Origin: Arachis hypogaea
Taxonomy: Eukaryota > Streptophyta > Magnoliopsida > Fabales > Fabaceae
Assembly: GCF_003086295.3 (NCBI RefSeq)
Contig: NC_092047.1
Location: 115,689,323-115,753,322 of the forward strand
Length of the DNA stretch: 64,000 bases
Direction of reading: 5' to 3'
This document shows, piece by piece, positions 55,634 to 64,000 of this stretch (positions within the stretch are counted from its first letter, which is position 1; each line of letters begins with the position of its first letter). A program made the translations under genes and the position numbers. Under the pieces are notes generated by a model. The model ran no database searches and was not told the origin of the DNA. It was given only the letters and a program-made list of their open reading frames with translations.

Positions 55634-58600
55634 TTAAGATGTTGAGTCATTGCGAATCCGTTTGTCATCAACATAAATATAGGAGATGTGGGAAATGGAT
55701 GGCCAAATGTGGGGGTCCTTCTTCTCTATGCCTTCACCCAACAACCCACATTCTCTGATTCTTAGTACCCTTAAACAGGCAGGCAGCCTTATTATGTTCT
55801 CCAGCTTAGGGCAGCCTGAAATTGATAAGTCTTGGAGGGACTGTGACTGTGACACCTCCAGAGATGTCAAATTTTCAAGTTCTTGGATTCTAAGATAATA
55901 GAGATTTGAGAATGCTGATAATGCGAAGGATGTGAGTGAATCACAGCTGTTCTTTATTGTAAGATACGTTAGTGACTCATGTTGTTGGTGTTGCATTGGG
56001 AATTCTACATTCTTGCAATCGTATATGCGCAAATCTTCCAACGAAGGGGGCAAAGCATCCCCTGGAAATGATACGACTGATGAGCAATTTGAGATTCTTA
56101 AATAACTGAGAGAGGTTGGTTGGGTGTGGGTCATGGCCTCAAACAGAGAATCCACAAGTTGGTTTCCTTCGATTCTTAGATTTTGCAGTGAAAGTGGTAG
56201 GTCCCGCATTCTTGCTTCCTGTTTGCCATATATTTCTAATTGGCGTATGATGGGAGCTCTTGGCAGATCACAACCAAGCTCCTCGCATCCTGAAATGACA
56301 AGTTCTTTCAAAGCAGGAAGGAAAGAGGGCAAAACTCCTCTTAACTTAGGACAGTTCGCTATCAATAGATGCTCAAGTTGAGGAAATGGTGCATCATCTT
56401 CATCACATTCATATGACTCCCATTCCTCCCAGCAACTCATATAATAAAATGACAGATATTTCAGGGATGGGAAGGGTGTTTGCTGATGATGATGAGTTCC
56501 ATCACCCTTATAGAATGTTCCACCAATCATCTTCACCATATCACAATCTGAAATCTTCAATGTCATTAGAGAGGGTAACTGTCCAAGTGAAGGAAGCACC
56601 CAACAATTCCTGCATCCACTCAGCTCCAACTCAGTCATCTTGTGGTACCAAGACTGCCCTATCCAATCCGGAAACATGGTACCTCTGTAATCCCAGATGA
56701 ATAGCTCCTTCAAGTCTTTGTGAGGACGTAATTTGTCAAGTACATCTTTTTCACTTTGGGAATCACAAACCTCACTTTCTTCAAATGATGAACATGACCA
56801 CCTCAAATATAAAGCATTCAGGTGTATTTTTTCATCCATCCTTGCATTCCATGCTTCACCACTATTCTTAACATTCTCCAATTTCTCAATACAAAATGAC
56901 CCATGAAGATGTGCTAGCTCTCCCAATTCTCCAATCCCATTCTCTTCATGTTTGCCCGCAATATAGAAACTTAAAAATTGCAAATCTTTTAATTTGCTCA
57001 TCTTTTTTGGCATCTCTTCCAAATCAGTGCCGCCAATATCAAGATGATGTAATTTCACAAGATTTTGCATGTTTCTGGGAAGCTTTTTAAGATTTCTACA
57101 AAGTTTCAACTTCAGGGTTTGTAAGTTGTACAACAAACTTAACGACTCGGGCAATGTCACGATGGATGTGTATGAAAGATCCAAATAACGCAAATGGATC
57201 AATTCACCAATTGAACGATGCAACAAGTTTTCATCATCTGAAAAAAAATTAAATGACAAAACTCGTAAGCACTTCAATTGTTCTAGTAAGTCACAAGGAA
57301 CGGCTACTCTATCTCCCTCTCGGGTTCCATGACCTTTATGCAAATTGAGTTGCAACAATGTCCTCACATGTTTTAACCTATTGCATGCTTCCATGATCTT
57401 CATAAGCGAATCATCGTCATTCTTGCGAGCCCATGACAAGTGGCGAGTTTTGGTATCATGCTTTGCTGCATTCTTGAGATCAAGGATACTAGAAAAGAAC
57501 TTTCCACCATAGAACTTTGCTAAATCATGCATGAGATCGTGCATTACAAATGAATTTTTAGCAGAGTTAGAATGTTGAAAAAATGATCTCGAAACCAAAT
57601 CATCAAAATATTCATAACCAATTTCTTCCAAATTGTTTCCACTCTTTGGTTGTAGCAAAAGACCTTCTGCCATCCACAATAATGTCAATTCATCTCTGTC
57701 AAATTCAAAGTCCTTCGGAAACAAAGAACAATAAACAAAGCAGCGTTTCAAATATGATGGGAGGTGATAATAACTGATTCTCAATGCAGGAAGAATCCCA
57801 CTATCCTCTTCAGAGAGTTCCCAGAATTCACTATTCAAAACATCATTCCAATCTTTTTCATTATCTTTCCCTCTCAATAACCCTCCAACTGTTTGAGCTG
57901 CCAAAGGTAATCCTTTACATTTTATAACAATTATTCTACCAATTTCTTCTAAAGCTGAATGATCTCGGGATTCTGTAGGACCCCATGCTCGATTTGCAAA
58001 CACCGACCAGCATTGTTCTTCATCCAACAAACTTAAATTGTGAGCTTCATTATGTTTAGTTTTCACCACAGAAGCAACTGTATCAAGACGTGTTGTTACA
58101 AGAATCTTGCCTCCCTCACTTCCACATTCAAAAGGTGTTAGAAAACTTTCCCAAAGCTCACGATTACTGCTCCATACATCATCCAGAACAACCAAGAAGT
58201 TCTTCCCCGCTAGCCCATTCTTCAAATGATTTTGAGCTGAATCTAAATCATTTGAGTAACAAGGACTGCAAGTTTTCTCTATCACAGCCTTTGTGACCTT
58301 CAGAACATCAAATTCCTCCTCACCAACACAAACCCATGCCTTCACATTAAACTTCTGCTGCACTTTGTCATCATTATAAACCAATTTAGCCAAAGTAGTT
58401 TTTCCTATCGCACCCATGCCCATGATGGGAATCACGGACAGTTCACCATTGTAAGCATCATCTAAAAGCAAATTCACTATGGCATCCCTTTCTTTGTCCC
58501 TTCCAACAAATATATCAGATTTTTTAACCAGCGAGGTTGATGGAATCCTCCCAGACATGTTCTTGGCTGCAATCTTTTCTAGTCGAAGGATATCTTTGTG

Positions 58601-58993
58601 TTTTGCAATATCTTCTAGTCTAGCAATGATGTCTTCAATCCTAGTAACCATCTCCCTATCTTGCGAATTGAGAAAGTGAGACAGGAAGTTACCTGGTGGA
58701 TCCTTCTGAGTGGCAGCTTTGGTAGCAACTTCATCCAACAAGTCATCAGCTTCATAGACAGCATCTTGGAGATCTTCGAGCCACCTCTTGACAGCAGGGT
58801 CAGTGATCTGTTTCTTCTCAGCATCATTCAGCACAGCTTCAACCACATTCAGAATGGTCTTCAGCCTTTGAAGCAGCTTCTGGTCAACCTTCTTTCCTCT
58901 CATCATGTTGATGAAATCAGGATCAGACAGCCTGTCGAAAAGGACATTGAGAAAAGAAGAGAGAAAAGCTCCTCCAACAAGTTCAGCAGCCAT
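55634..58993 (-). CDS. NLR3: CC-NB-LRR disease-resistance protein, intact, altered P-loop
   Basis: A single exon of 1119 codons with start MAAELVGG at 58993 and the same domain order and near-identical CC and NB-ARC as NLR1. Kinase-2 LDDVW, KILVTTR, CKGLPLAA, CFVYCSLFPKDFEF and MHDLMHDL are present, and the LRR runs from about 510 to the end (RIRNDSTS). The P-loop is GMGAIGKTT instead of GMGGIGKTT. It still fits GxxxxGKT, but the alanine is unusual for the family and could affect nucleotide binding. The LRR differs from NLR1 in many residues, as expected for a diverging recognition surface. A GT donor-like site follows the stop, as in NLR1. Confidence 0.95.
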   Translation of the reverse strand: MAAELVGGAFLSSFLNVLFDRLSDPDFINMMRGKKVDQKLLQRLKTILNVVEAVLNDAEKKQITDPAVKRWLEDLQDAVYEADDLLDEVATKAATQKDPPGNFLSHFLNSQDREMVTRIEDIIARLEDIAKHKDILRLEKIAAKNMSGRIPSTSLVKKSDIFVGRDKERDAIVNLLLDDAYNGELSVIPIMGMGAIGKTTLAKLVYNDDKVQQKFNVKAWVCVGEEEFDVLKVTKAVIEKTCSPCYSNDLDSAQNHLKNGLAGKNFLVVLDDVWSSNRELWESFLTPFECGSEGGKILVTTRLDTVASVVKTKHNEAHNLSLLDEEQCWSVFANRAWGPTESRDHSALEEIGRIIVIKCKGLPLAAQTVGGLLRGKDNEKDWNDVLNSEFWELSEEDSGILPALRISYYHLPSYLKRCFVYCSLFPKDFEFDRDELTLLWMAEGLLLQPKSGNNLEEIGYEYFDDLVSRSFFQHSNSAKNSFVMHDLMHDLAKFYGGKFFSSILDLKNAAKHDTKTRHLSWARKNDDDSLMKIMEACNRLKHVRTLLQLNLHKGHGTREGDRVAVPCDLLEQLKCLRVLSFNFFSDDENLLHRSIGELIHLRYLDLSYTSIVTLPESLSLLYNLQTLKLKLCRNLKKLPRNMQNLVKLHHLDIGGTDLEEMPKKMSKLKDLQFLSFYIAGKHEENGIGELGELAHLHGSFCIEKLENVKNSGEAWNARMDEKIHLNALYLRWSCSSFEESEVCDSQSEKDVLDKLRPHKDLKELFIWDYRGTMFPDWIGQSWYHKMTELELSGCRNCWVLPSLGQLPSLMTLKISDCDMVKMIGGTFYKGDGTHHHQQTPFPSLKYLSFYYMSCWEEWESYECDEDDAPFPQLEHLLIANCPKLRGVLPSFLPALKELVISGCEELGCDLPRAPIIRQLEIYGKQEARMRDLPLSLQNLRIEGNQLVDSLFEAMTHTQPTSLSYLRISNCSSVVSFPGDALPPSLEDLRIYDCKNVEFPMQHQQHESLTYLTIKNSCDSLTSFALSAFSNLYYLRIQELENLTSLEVSQSQSLQDLSISGCPKLENIIRLPACLRVLRIRECGLLGEGIEKKDPHIWPSISHISYIYVDDKRIRNDSTS

Positions 58994-61438
58994 GTTCACA
59001 AGATCAAAGTATGAAAGAGTGAGGGAAGTGGTTTGAGGTATGCACTCAAAACTCAGAATTGACGAAAACAGAAGGGTAATAGTGAAGTGGTAGTTTGCAT
59101 TGTAGCATAGCCAAGTATATGGTGTGGTGGTGATATTTTCTTGAAATGCTTACTGTTATTGGTACTGGGGACAAGTTCACATATGCTTCTTTGTTTCTTC
59201 CTCCAAGGCAGTGACATGTTTCAGTGCTTTCAAAAAGTTTATGGCCCACTTCATTTATTGAGTAGTGCACATATATTCTTTTTTGTTTTTGCATCACATT
59301 TCATTCACTCATTTCTTACTTTTTTTTTGGATAAGATACTTCTATTTTCTAAATGGAATGCAAATGTATTGAAATGATGAGTTTGATGTTTAACGTCATG
59401 GGGACCATCCTCCACCAACTGGAGAGGAAACCAAATGTGAATGGTCCTTAATTTTATTATTAGCTATACATACAGTAAAGTAGTAAACTGCTTTATACAA
59501 ACAATAAAAAGGGTTTTGTTTAAGCAAATATTTGTTGTTTTCCCCCGTTTAACCAAAATCACGCAATCATACGATGATTTAGTATTAGATTACAGAATAT
59601 GACTATTTTGATTATAAATTAAATTATTGCATGAGATAATGAAGATGCCCTTATATTTGAATTTGTTGCCACACTCTCAGTGTGTCCAAATGTATCTTAC
59701 AATGTCCAAATTTTTACAGGGAAAATTGTAGGATGATTTTATCAAAGTTGGATGATTTCATTTTTTTTATTATTATTTTTAATGTATTTGTCTAAGGCAT
59801 GTAAAATACTCTGCATTAAATATATAAACTGCAGAAGAATAACATTAACTGTAATCTCAGCAAATAAGCGAAGCCAGGAAATTTGACAAACACAAGCTGA
59901 ACAAACATAAAAATTTTGTAAAAAACCATACTCAATTATGCAGCCTGTTTGTACTGCTTGCTTATAATTTAGATTGATCAAGTGATAAATTTTATAGCTT
60001 CTATTTGCCATTGGGTTTTCTTAAGTAATCTTGTCCATAGTTTTTACAAAAAAAACATAACGTATTATTAATAACCTGAAGCAAAGGTGAATACACAATT
60101 TATAGGTTATTCATAAAGTTCTTTTTGAGTTTGTACTCAAACTCAGGCTTTTCACAAACACAAAGGGTAAGGAAAAGGTAGTAGTTATCTGCTAGATTGC
60201 TTGGCCAAATTTACCTTCAGATAAAGATACAAAGCACTAGATGGAAATGTACAAAAACATGTTTTTAACTCTATTACAGAAGTAGATTTTCTTATCTAAA
60301 GTAAGTGTAAATTTATTTGCATTATTATTTAATTAAATTCATCCTTGTCATCTTTTGAATGTCTTTTCAAGTAATGGGTGTAAATATAATCACTTCTATT
60401 AATAGAACAACACATGATTAAATATCTGTGTCAACTTACATGTGGACATAAATTAAATCCAACTTTTTTGTGATATTTTGCTATTAACTAAGAAAAGAGA
60501 AGGATCATACATGCTACTTAGTAATTTATTAACATATATATTAATAAATTGCATAAAAATTTATGTGAAAAGTCCATACTCATAAAAGTACATATAATGA
60601 TAAATTTTTTACTTGACCAATGTCAGCCTTAGACATTATCTTTTCCCTTTAATTAGTTTTTAACAACAGAAAATGAAAAATTATTCCATACTCATTTTTT
60701 CTTCTACTGCAATACATTCCCACTTTAATCTCTGATGCAAAAAAAGTTATAAAACCGACTTATCAAATAGGTGTCCAACAGAAATATGAGATGGATCTTT
60801 ACAAGATCAATAGCTCCAACTATATGGTGCTTTTTCTACCTCTCAGGAATCAATTAAACAATTTTGTATATAGTTTTGGAACTCTTTAGTTCAGGGTCAT
60901 TTCTGTCAACATAGTATAGGCCATAGCTTAATAAGATTACTTTATCTAATAACTCAAATAAATCTAAGGAGGACCAAGCAAAGTACCCCTTTAAATATAT
61001 TTGATCCATTTTTTTTGTCTGTGTGGGTTTTTTTGGGGGGATGAAATGGGAAATTAGAAAACACAAGATGCTTATACTTGGTCTTATTAATAGTTTACCA
61101 AATTTGATTTATTTTATATCGAAAAAAATCTGAAAAGGAGAAAAAAAGGGAGGGGGAAGGAGGGTTATGTTATTAATTCATCCAAATGCAAAATATCTTT
61201 TAGCTTATGTTGTGTATGAAATATATTTTAAATTTCCATAAATCAGAACTGAAAAAAAAAATCTGAGTATATTAAGAGCACAAAACTAGAAGAATCTAGA
61301 TGCCCTTTCCATTCCTCAAGATATCAACTGTGGAACCAAACATGAAAAATTAACAAAATTATTCTCCCTTACTTCACACAGAAAACTGTGACATGTCATT
61401 TTGGTAACTAATAATAAAATCACAAAGCAAAACAGAAA
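58994..61438. other. Upstream spacer of NLR3
   Basis: The first 1.9 kb is homologous to the NLR1 upstream region. The remainder is AT-rich with a purine-rich stretch near 61131-61163. No gene or RNA gene recognised. Confidence 0.4.
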
Positions 61439-61800
61439 ACTTGATTCTAAATCAAATGGCATAATGTATCTCACTAATTGACTCAGCTAAGCAATCCAAA
61501 TTATTTGTTCTATCAACAAATCTGAATGCACACTTTGTAGGTTACTCATTCAGTTCATTTTTCAGTTGAGAAAGAGTAAGGGCTGGTGCCCGTTGGTGTC
61601 AATTAGGTGGTCTGTGGACTTTTGTTGCTCTCCACGGCGCTTTCGCATTAATAGGTTTCATGTTACGTCAATTTGAACTTGCTCGATCTGTTCAATTGCG
61701 AGTGGTTGCTGGTTACACACCTATTTCCTTCCATCCATGTAGAATCTTGATAATATCTTCACTCAATTCATCAATCATCATTTTTTCCCAAAGCATCTAT
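61439..61800. repeat. NLR-spacer repeat, copy 2, interrupted by plastid DNA
   Basis: Matches 44898-45120 on both sides of the psbD fragment at 61590-61701. The flanks GATTCTAAATCAAATGGCAT and TTACACACxTATTTCCTTCC are shared. Confidence 0.8.
61590..61701 (+). pseudogene. psbD: Nuclear plastid DNA fragment (psbD)
   Basis: About 112 bp that translate to [18 protein letters not shown] followed by [19 protein letters not shown], a stretch I recognise from memory as photosystem II protein D2. The frame is open over the fragment. It is a transfer from plastid to nucleus and not a functional gene. The related spacer at 45020 lacks it. Confidence 0.85.
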
Positions 61801-61804
61801 GCAT

Positions 61805-61915
61805 ATTTGTCAGAATCGAACCGGTAATCGAACCAATCAAATTACTGGTTTATTAGTTTATTGGTTCAACCGATAAATTACTGGTTGAACCAGTAAAACC
61901 GATGTCATGTAAATA
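61805..61915. repeat. Decayed transposon-like repeat rich in ACCGGT/GGTTCAACC words
   Basis: Short inverted segments (TTACTGGTTTATT, GGTTGAACCAGTAA) resemble ends of small DNA transposons. No clean boundaries or target duplication were found. Confidence 0.35.
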
Positions 61916-62027
61916 AAAAATATAAAATAGTTAAAAGCTTAAAATTAAAATTTGAAATACATATCTTCACTAACATTTTATGAAAGAATTAAGTCTCAAA
62001 TTCTAAAAATAATCAATATAAAAAAAA

Positions 62028-62275
62028 GGGGTTAAGTATTTTTTTCGTCTCTAAGATCTGAGGCCAAAATCAAAATCGTCTCCGACCTTTTTCATTATTA
62101 AAATCATCCACAACGTTACAAAACATTATAAAATCGTCCTTTTGTCCAAAAACAATATTTTTTGGGCAATTTTATAACGTTTTGTAACGTTGAGGATGAT
62201 TTTAATAACGAAAAAAGGTAGGGAACGATTTTGATTTTGGCCTCAAATTTTAGAGACTAAAAAAATACTTAACCC
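62028..62275. mobile_element. Hairpin MITE of about 248 bp
   Basis: Ends GGGTTAAGTATTTTTTTCGTC and its near reverse complement (GACTAAAAAAATACTTAACCC). Almost the whole length folds back on itself (CGTCTCTAAGATCTGAGGCCA against GGCCTCAAATTTTAGAGAC; ACGTTACAAAACATTATAAAA against TTTTATAACGTTTTGTAACG). The target duplication is not clear. Superfamily uncertain. Confidence 0.8.
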
Positions 62276-62524
62276 TTATTCTTATAATAATCATACTTGA
62301 AGGCTTAAAATCAAATGGTGGTTTCATGTAATTGTATTACTTCTTGGGCTAAAGACTTTCTTACTAGCATTATAAATGTGGACGAAAATCACAATTTCAA
62401 TGGCAGTATATGTAAAATGATGGTGTTGTGCAAACCAAGCAAAGTGGTGGCTCATCTCTCACAGCTAGTCCAAGTCAACCTTGAGTTTCTCATATCTTAT
62501 GGTCTTAGTTGGAAATAGAAAAAG
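62276..62524. other. Short spacer before the MFS pseudogene
   Basis: It holds a 67-codon frame (62315-62518) that I do not recognise and do not support as a gene; it may be decayed upstream sequence of the transporter. Confidence 0.3.
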
Positions 62525-63703
62525 ATGAAGATGAAATGGGAGAGTGCAACGGTGACACTGGTGATGATTAACATGGTTAACATAATGGATAACGCAGACT
62601 CGTCTCTGCTTCCAGCGGTGTACAAAGAAGTTGGTAAAACTTTTCAAGAAGATCCCGCTGCTCTGAGCTTATTTGCTTATTGCAACATATCACACCAAGA
62701 TCACCATTTAATTTTAATTATTACTAGGTGGCAATTTCAAGAGCTTTAAATGGGATAGGAGTTGCCATTTTTTTTCCGGCAACTAAATCTCTGGTTGCTG
62801 ACTGCACAAATGACAGTAACCGTGGCATGGCTTTTGGGTGGCTTTCATTAACCGGAAACATTGGAAGCATTCTTGGCGGACCCTTGGCTGTAATTCTAGC
62901 ATCAACTTCATTTACTGGCATACCACCTTGTTGCCCTTATCAGTGTCATAGCAGGTGTATTAGTACACCTCTTTGCTAATGATCCACACTATCCAGAATG
63001 AAAGATATGCTGAAAGAAGTAAAATCAGTTATGAGAATCCCATCTTTTCGGGTAATTGTGGCACAGGGTGTATCTGGGTCAATTCCATGGTCAGCATTGT
63101 TCTCATTTGCCACACTTTGGTTAGAACTCATTGGATTTTCACACAAGACAACAGCGTTGCTTTGGACCATGTTCATCATTGCTATTTCAGTAGCAGCTCT
63201 GTTTGGGGGTAAAATAATAATGGCACAGATAAGCGTTGGTTCAGCTGCTCCTCTTGCTGTTGGTATTGCCTTATGATCCATCCACTCCCTTCTTGCACGC
63301 CCTTGCTCTCTTCATCATGGGTTTCTTCATGAGCTGGAATGGTTCAGCAACAAACAAGTACGTACCCATATGACTCTTACCATACATACAAAAAATGTTT
63401 AGTTAACATTATCAACAGTCCAATACTTGCAGAGATAATCCCAGAGAAGTCTCGTTCAACTATATTGGCGTCAATCGCTCCTCCTATTGTTGACATTATG
63501 GATATAAACAAATCAGAAATGGAGATTCGTCCTCCGTTAAAGCGGATAGAGGAAATGCTGCAGCATTGGCAAAAGCACTTTATTGGACGTATCCAAGGGA
63601 CAGAGAGCAAGCAGGAATGATAGCCCAAATGGAATCAGAATTGCAGCCACTGGAGAGTATTGACCTCGATGATAATGATGAGCAAGTGTTGCTGCCGCGC
63701 TAG
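62525..63703 (+). pseudogene. MFS transporter pseudogene (UNE2-like)
   Basis: Pieces of a major facilitator transporter in the right order: start MKMKWESATVTLVMINMVNIMDNAD (62525 on); VAISRALNGIG...SLVADCTNDSNRGMAFGWL (62730 on, after an intron end TTACTAG); the ANDPHYPE region; MKDMLKEVKSVMRIPSFRVIVAQGVSG (62998 on); ALFIMGFFMSW; PILAEIIPEKSRSTI; YPRDREQAGMIAQMESELQ; and a TAG at 63703. Missing are the segment coding for the first transmembrane helices, a short stretch after FTGIP that shifts the frame, and part after AALFGGK. The closest family I recall is Arabidopsis UNE2 (At1g78130) and relatives. A GTACGTACC after ATNK suggests one genuine intron. Confidence 0.8.
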
Positions 63704-64000
63704 TTCAAGAGGATAAAAATGTTCACGAGAAAGGAAAATTAAACTTATGCCCCTCAAAATAGCAAAATAAATTTACTTTAAATAAACCTGTCATTATGTT
63801 AGGATTAGGAAAGTAGAAATGTTTTTTATTTTTAATAAAAGGGCAAAATCTTATTTGTTATGTATGTCTCTCTATCTCTTGCACCCATATTTACAAAGGA
63901 ATTATGGTTTTAAATTTTTAATGTTCTACTACAGATCACCAAGCTCAATTCATCAAATATATATCACATTGAAAGATATATCCTGGGGTGGTGGCGCAGT
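63704..64000. other. Right window edge
   Basis: AT-rich sequence downstream of the MFS pseudogene. No feature recognised. Confidence 0.3.

Larger units (their letters stand above)
54470..60920. repeat. Segmental duplication block 3 (carries NLR3)
   Basis: Collinear with 25627-34140. It lacks Helitron B, the second NLR tail and the 120-bp doubling, and has an extra Au-type SINE fragment. Confidence 0.85.

Noticed and set aside
62315..62518. 67-codon ORF before the MFS relic
   Set aside because: No motif or family resemblance, and no conserved copy in the window.

Overview
The window is nuclear DNA from a flowering plant. The best fit is a legume, probably Arachis (peanut): the CC-NB-LRR proteins and the Sirevirus Gag look like peanut and bean sequences I remember, but this is an inference from memory with no search behind it. 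The sequence is AT-rich and dominated by nested transposons. The only genes are on the right side: a small cluster of disease-resistance (NLR) genes on the minus strand and, at the far right, a decayed membrane-transporter gene.

Left third (1-12.8 kb). Two related Gypsy-type elements without coding capacity (LARD-like: long LTRs, tRNA-iMet primer site, non-coding interior) lie head to head. They meet at a perfect palindrome centred on base 3302. The reverse-oriented element carries a hAT transposon in its left LTR, and its right LTR preserves the matching empty site. It ends in a tandemly doubled tRNA-derived SINE.

Two Sireviruses (Ty1/Copia), both on the minus strand. Sirevirus-1 (12829-24358) has damaged left flanks. 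Sirevirus-2 (34824-44830) is complete, with 1876-bp LTRs on both sides and a 5-bp target duplication (ATATT), and sits inside a Helitron. Both carry Gag, Pol and an extra ORF downstream of Pol, repeated polypurine tracts and an LTR hairpin array. They differ by a precise 675-bp segment with GT...AG ends. It encodes the coiled coil and second zinc knuckle of Gag and is present in Sirevirus-1 but missing in Sirevirus-2. Its removal keeps Gag in frame with Pol, so Sirevirus-2 may be the cDNA of a spliced RNA.

NLR cluster (about 25.6-61 kb). NLR1 (26970-30332) and NLR3 (55634-58993) are intact single-exon CC-NB-LRR genes inside a shared segmental duplication. NLR2 (48294-53047), between them, is dead: it has a nonsense codon, an LRR deletion, and a very young non-autonomous Copia element whose two 417-bp LTRs are identical, inserted in the NB-ARC region. 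Four copies of one non-autonomous Helitron family, SINEs and a piece of plastid psbD occupy the spacers.

Right end (61.8-64 kb). A hairpin MITE and a broken MFS transporter gene (UNE2-like) close the window. The intact NLR genes are expected to act in the cytoplasm as pathogen sensors. Everything else is transposon biology or relics, and most of the difference between the two NLR blocks comes from later insertions.
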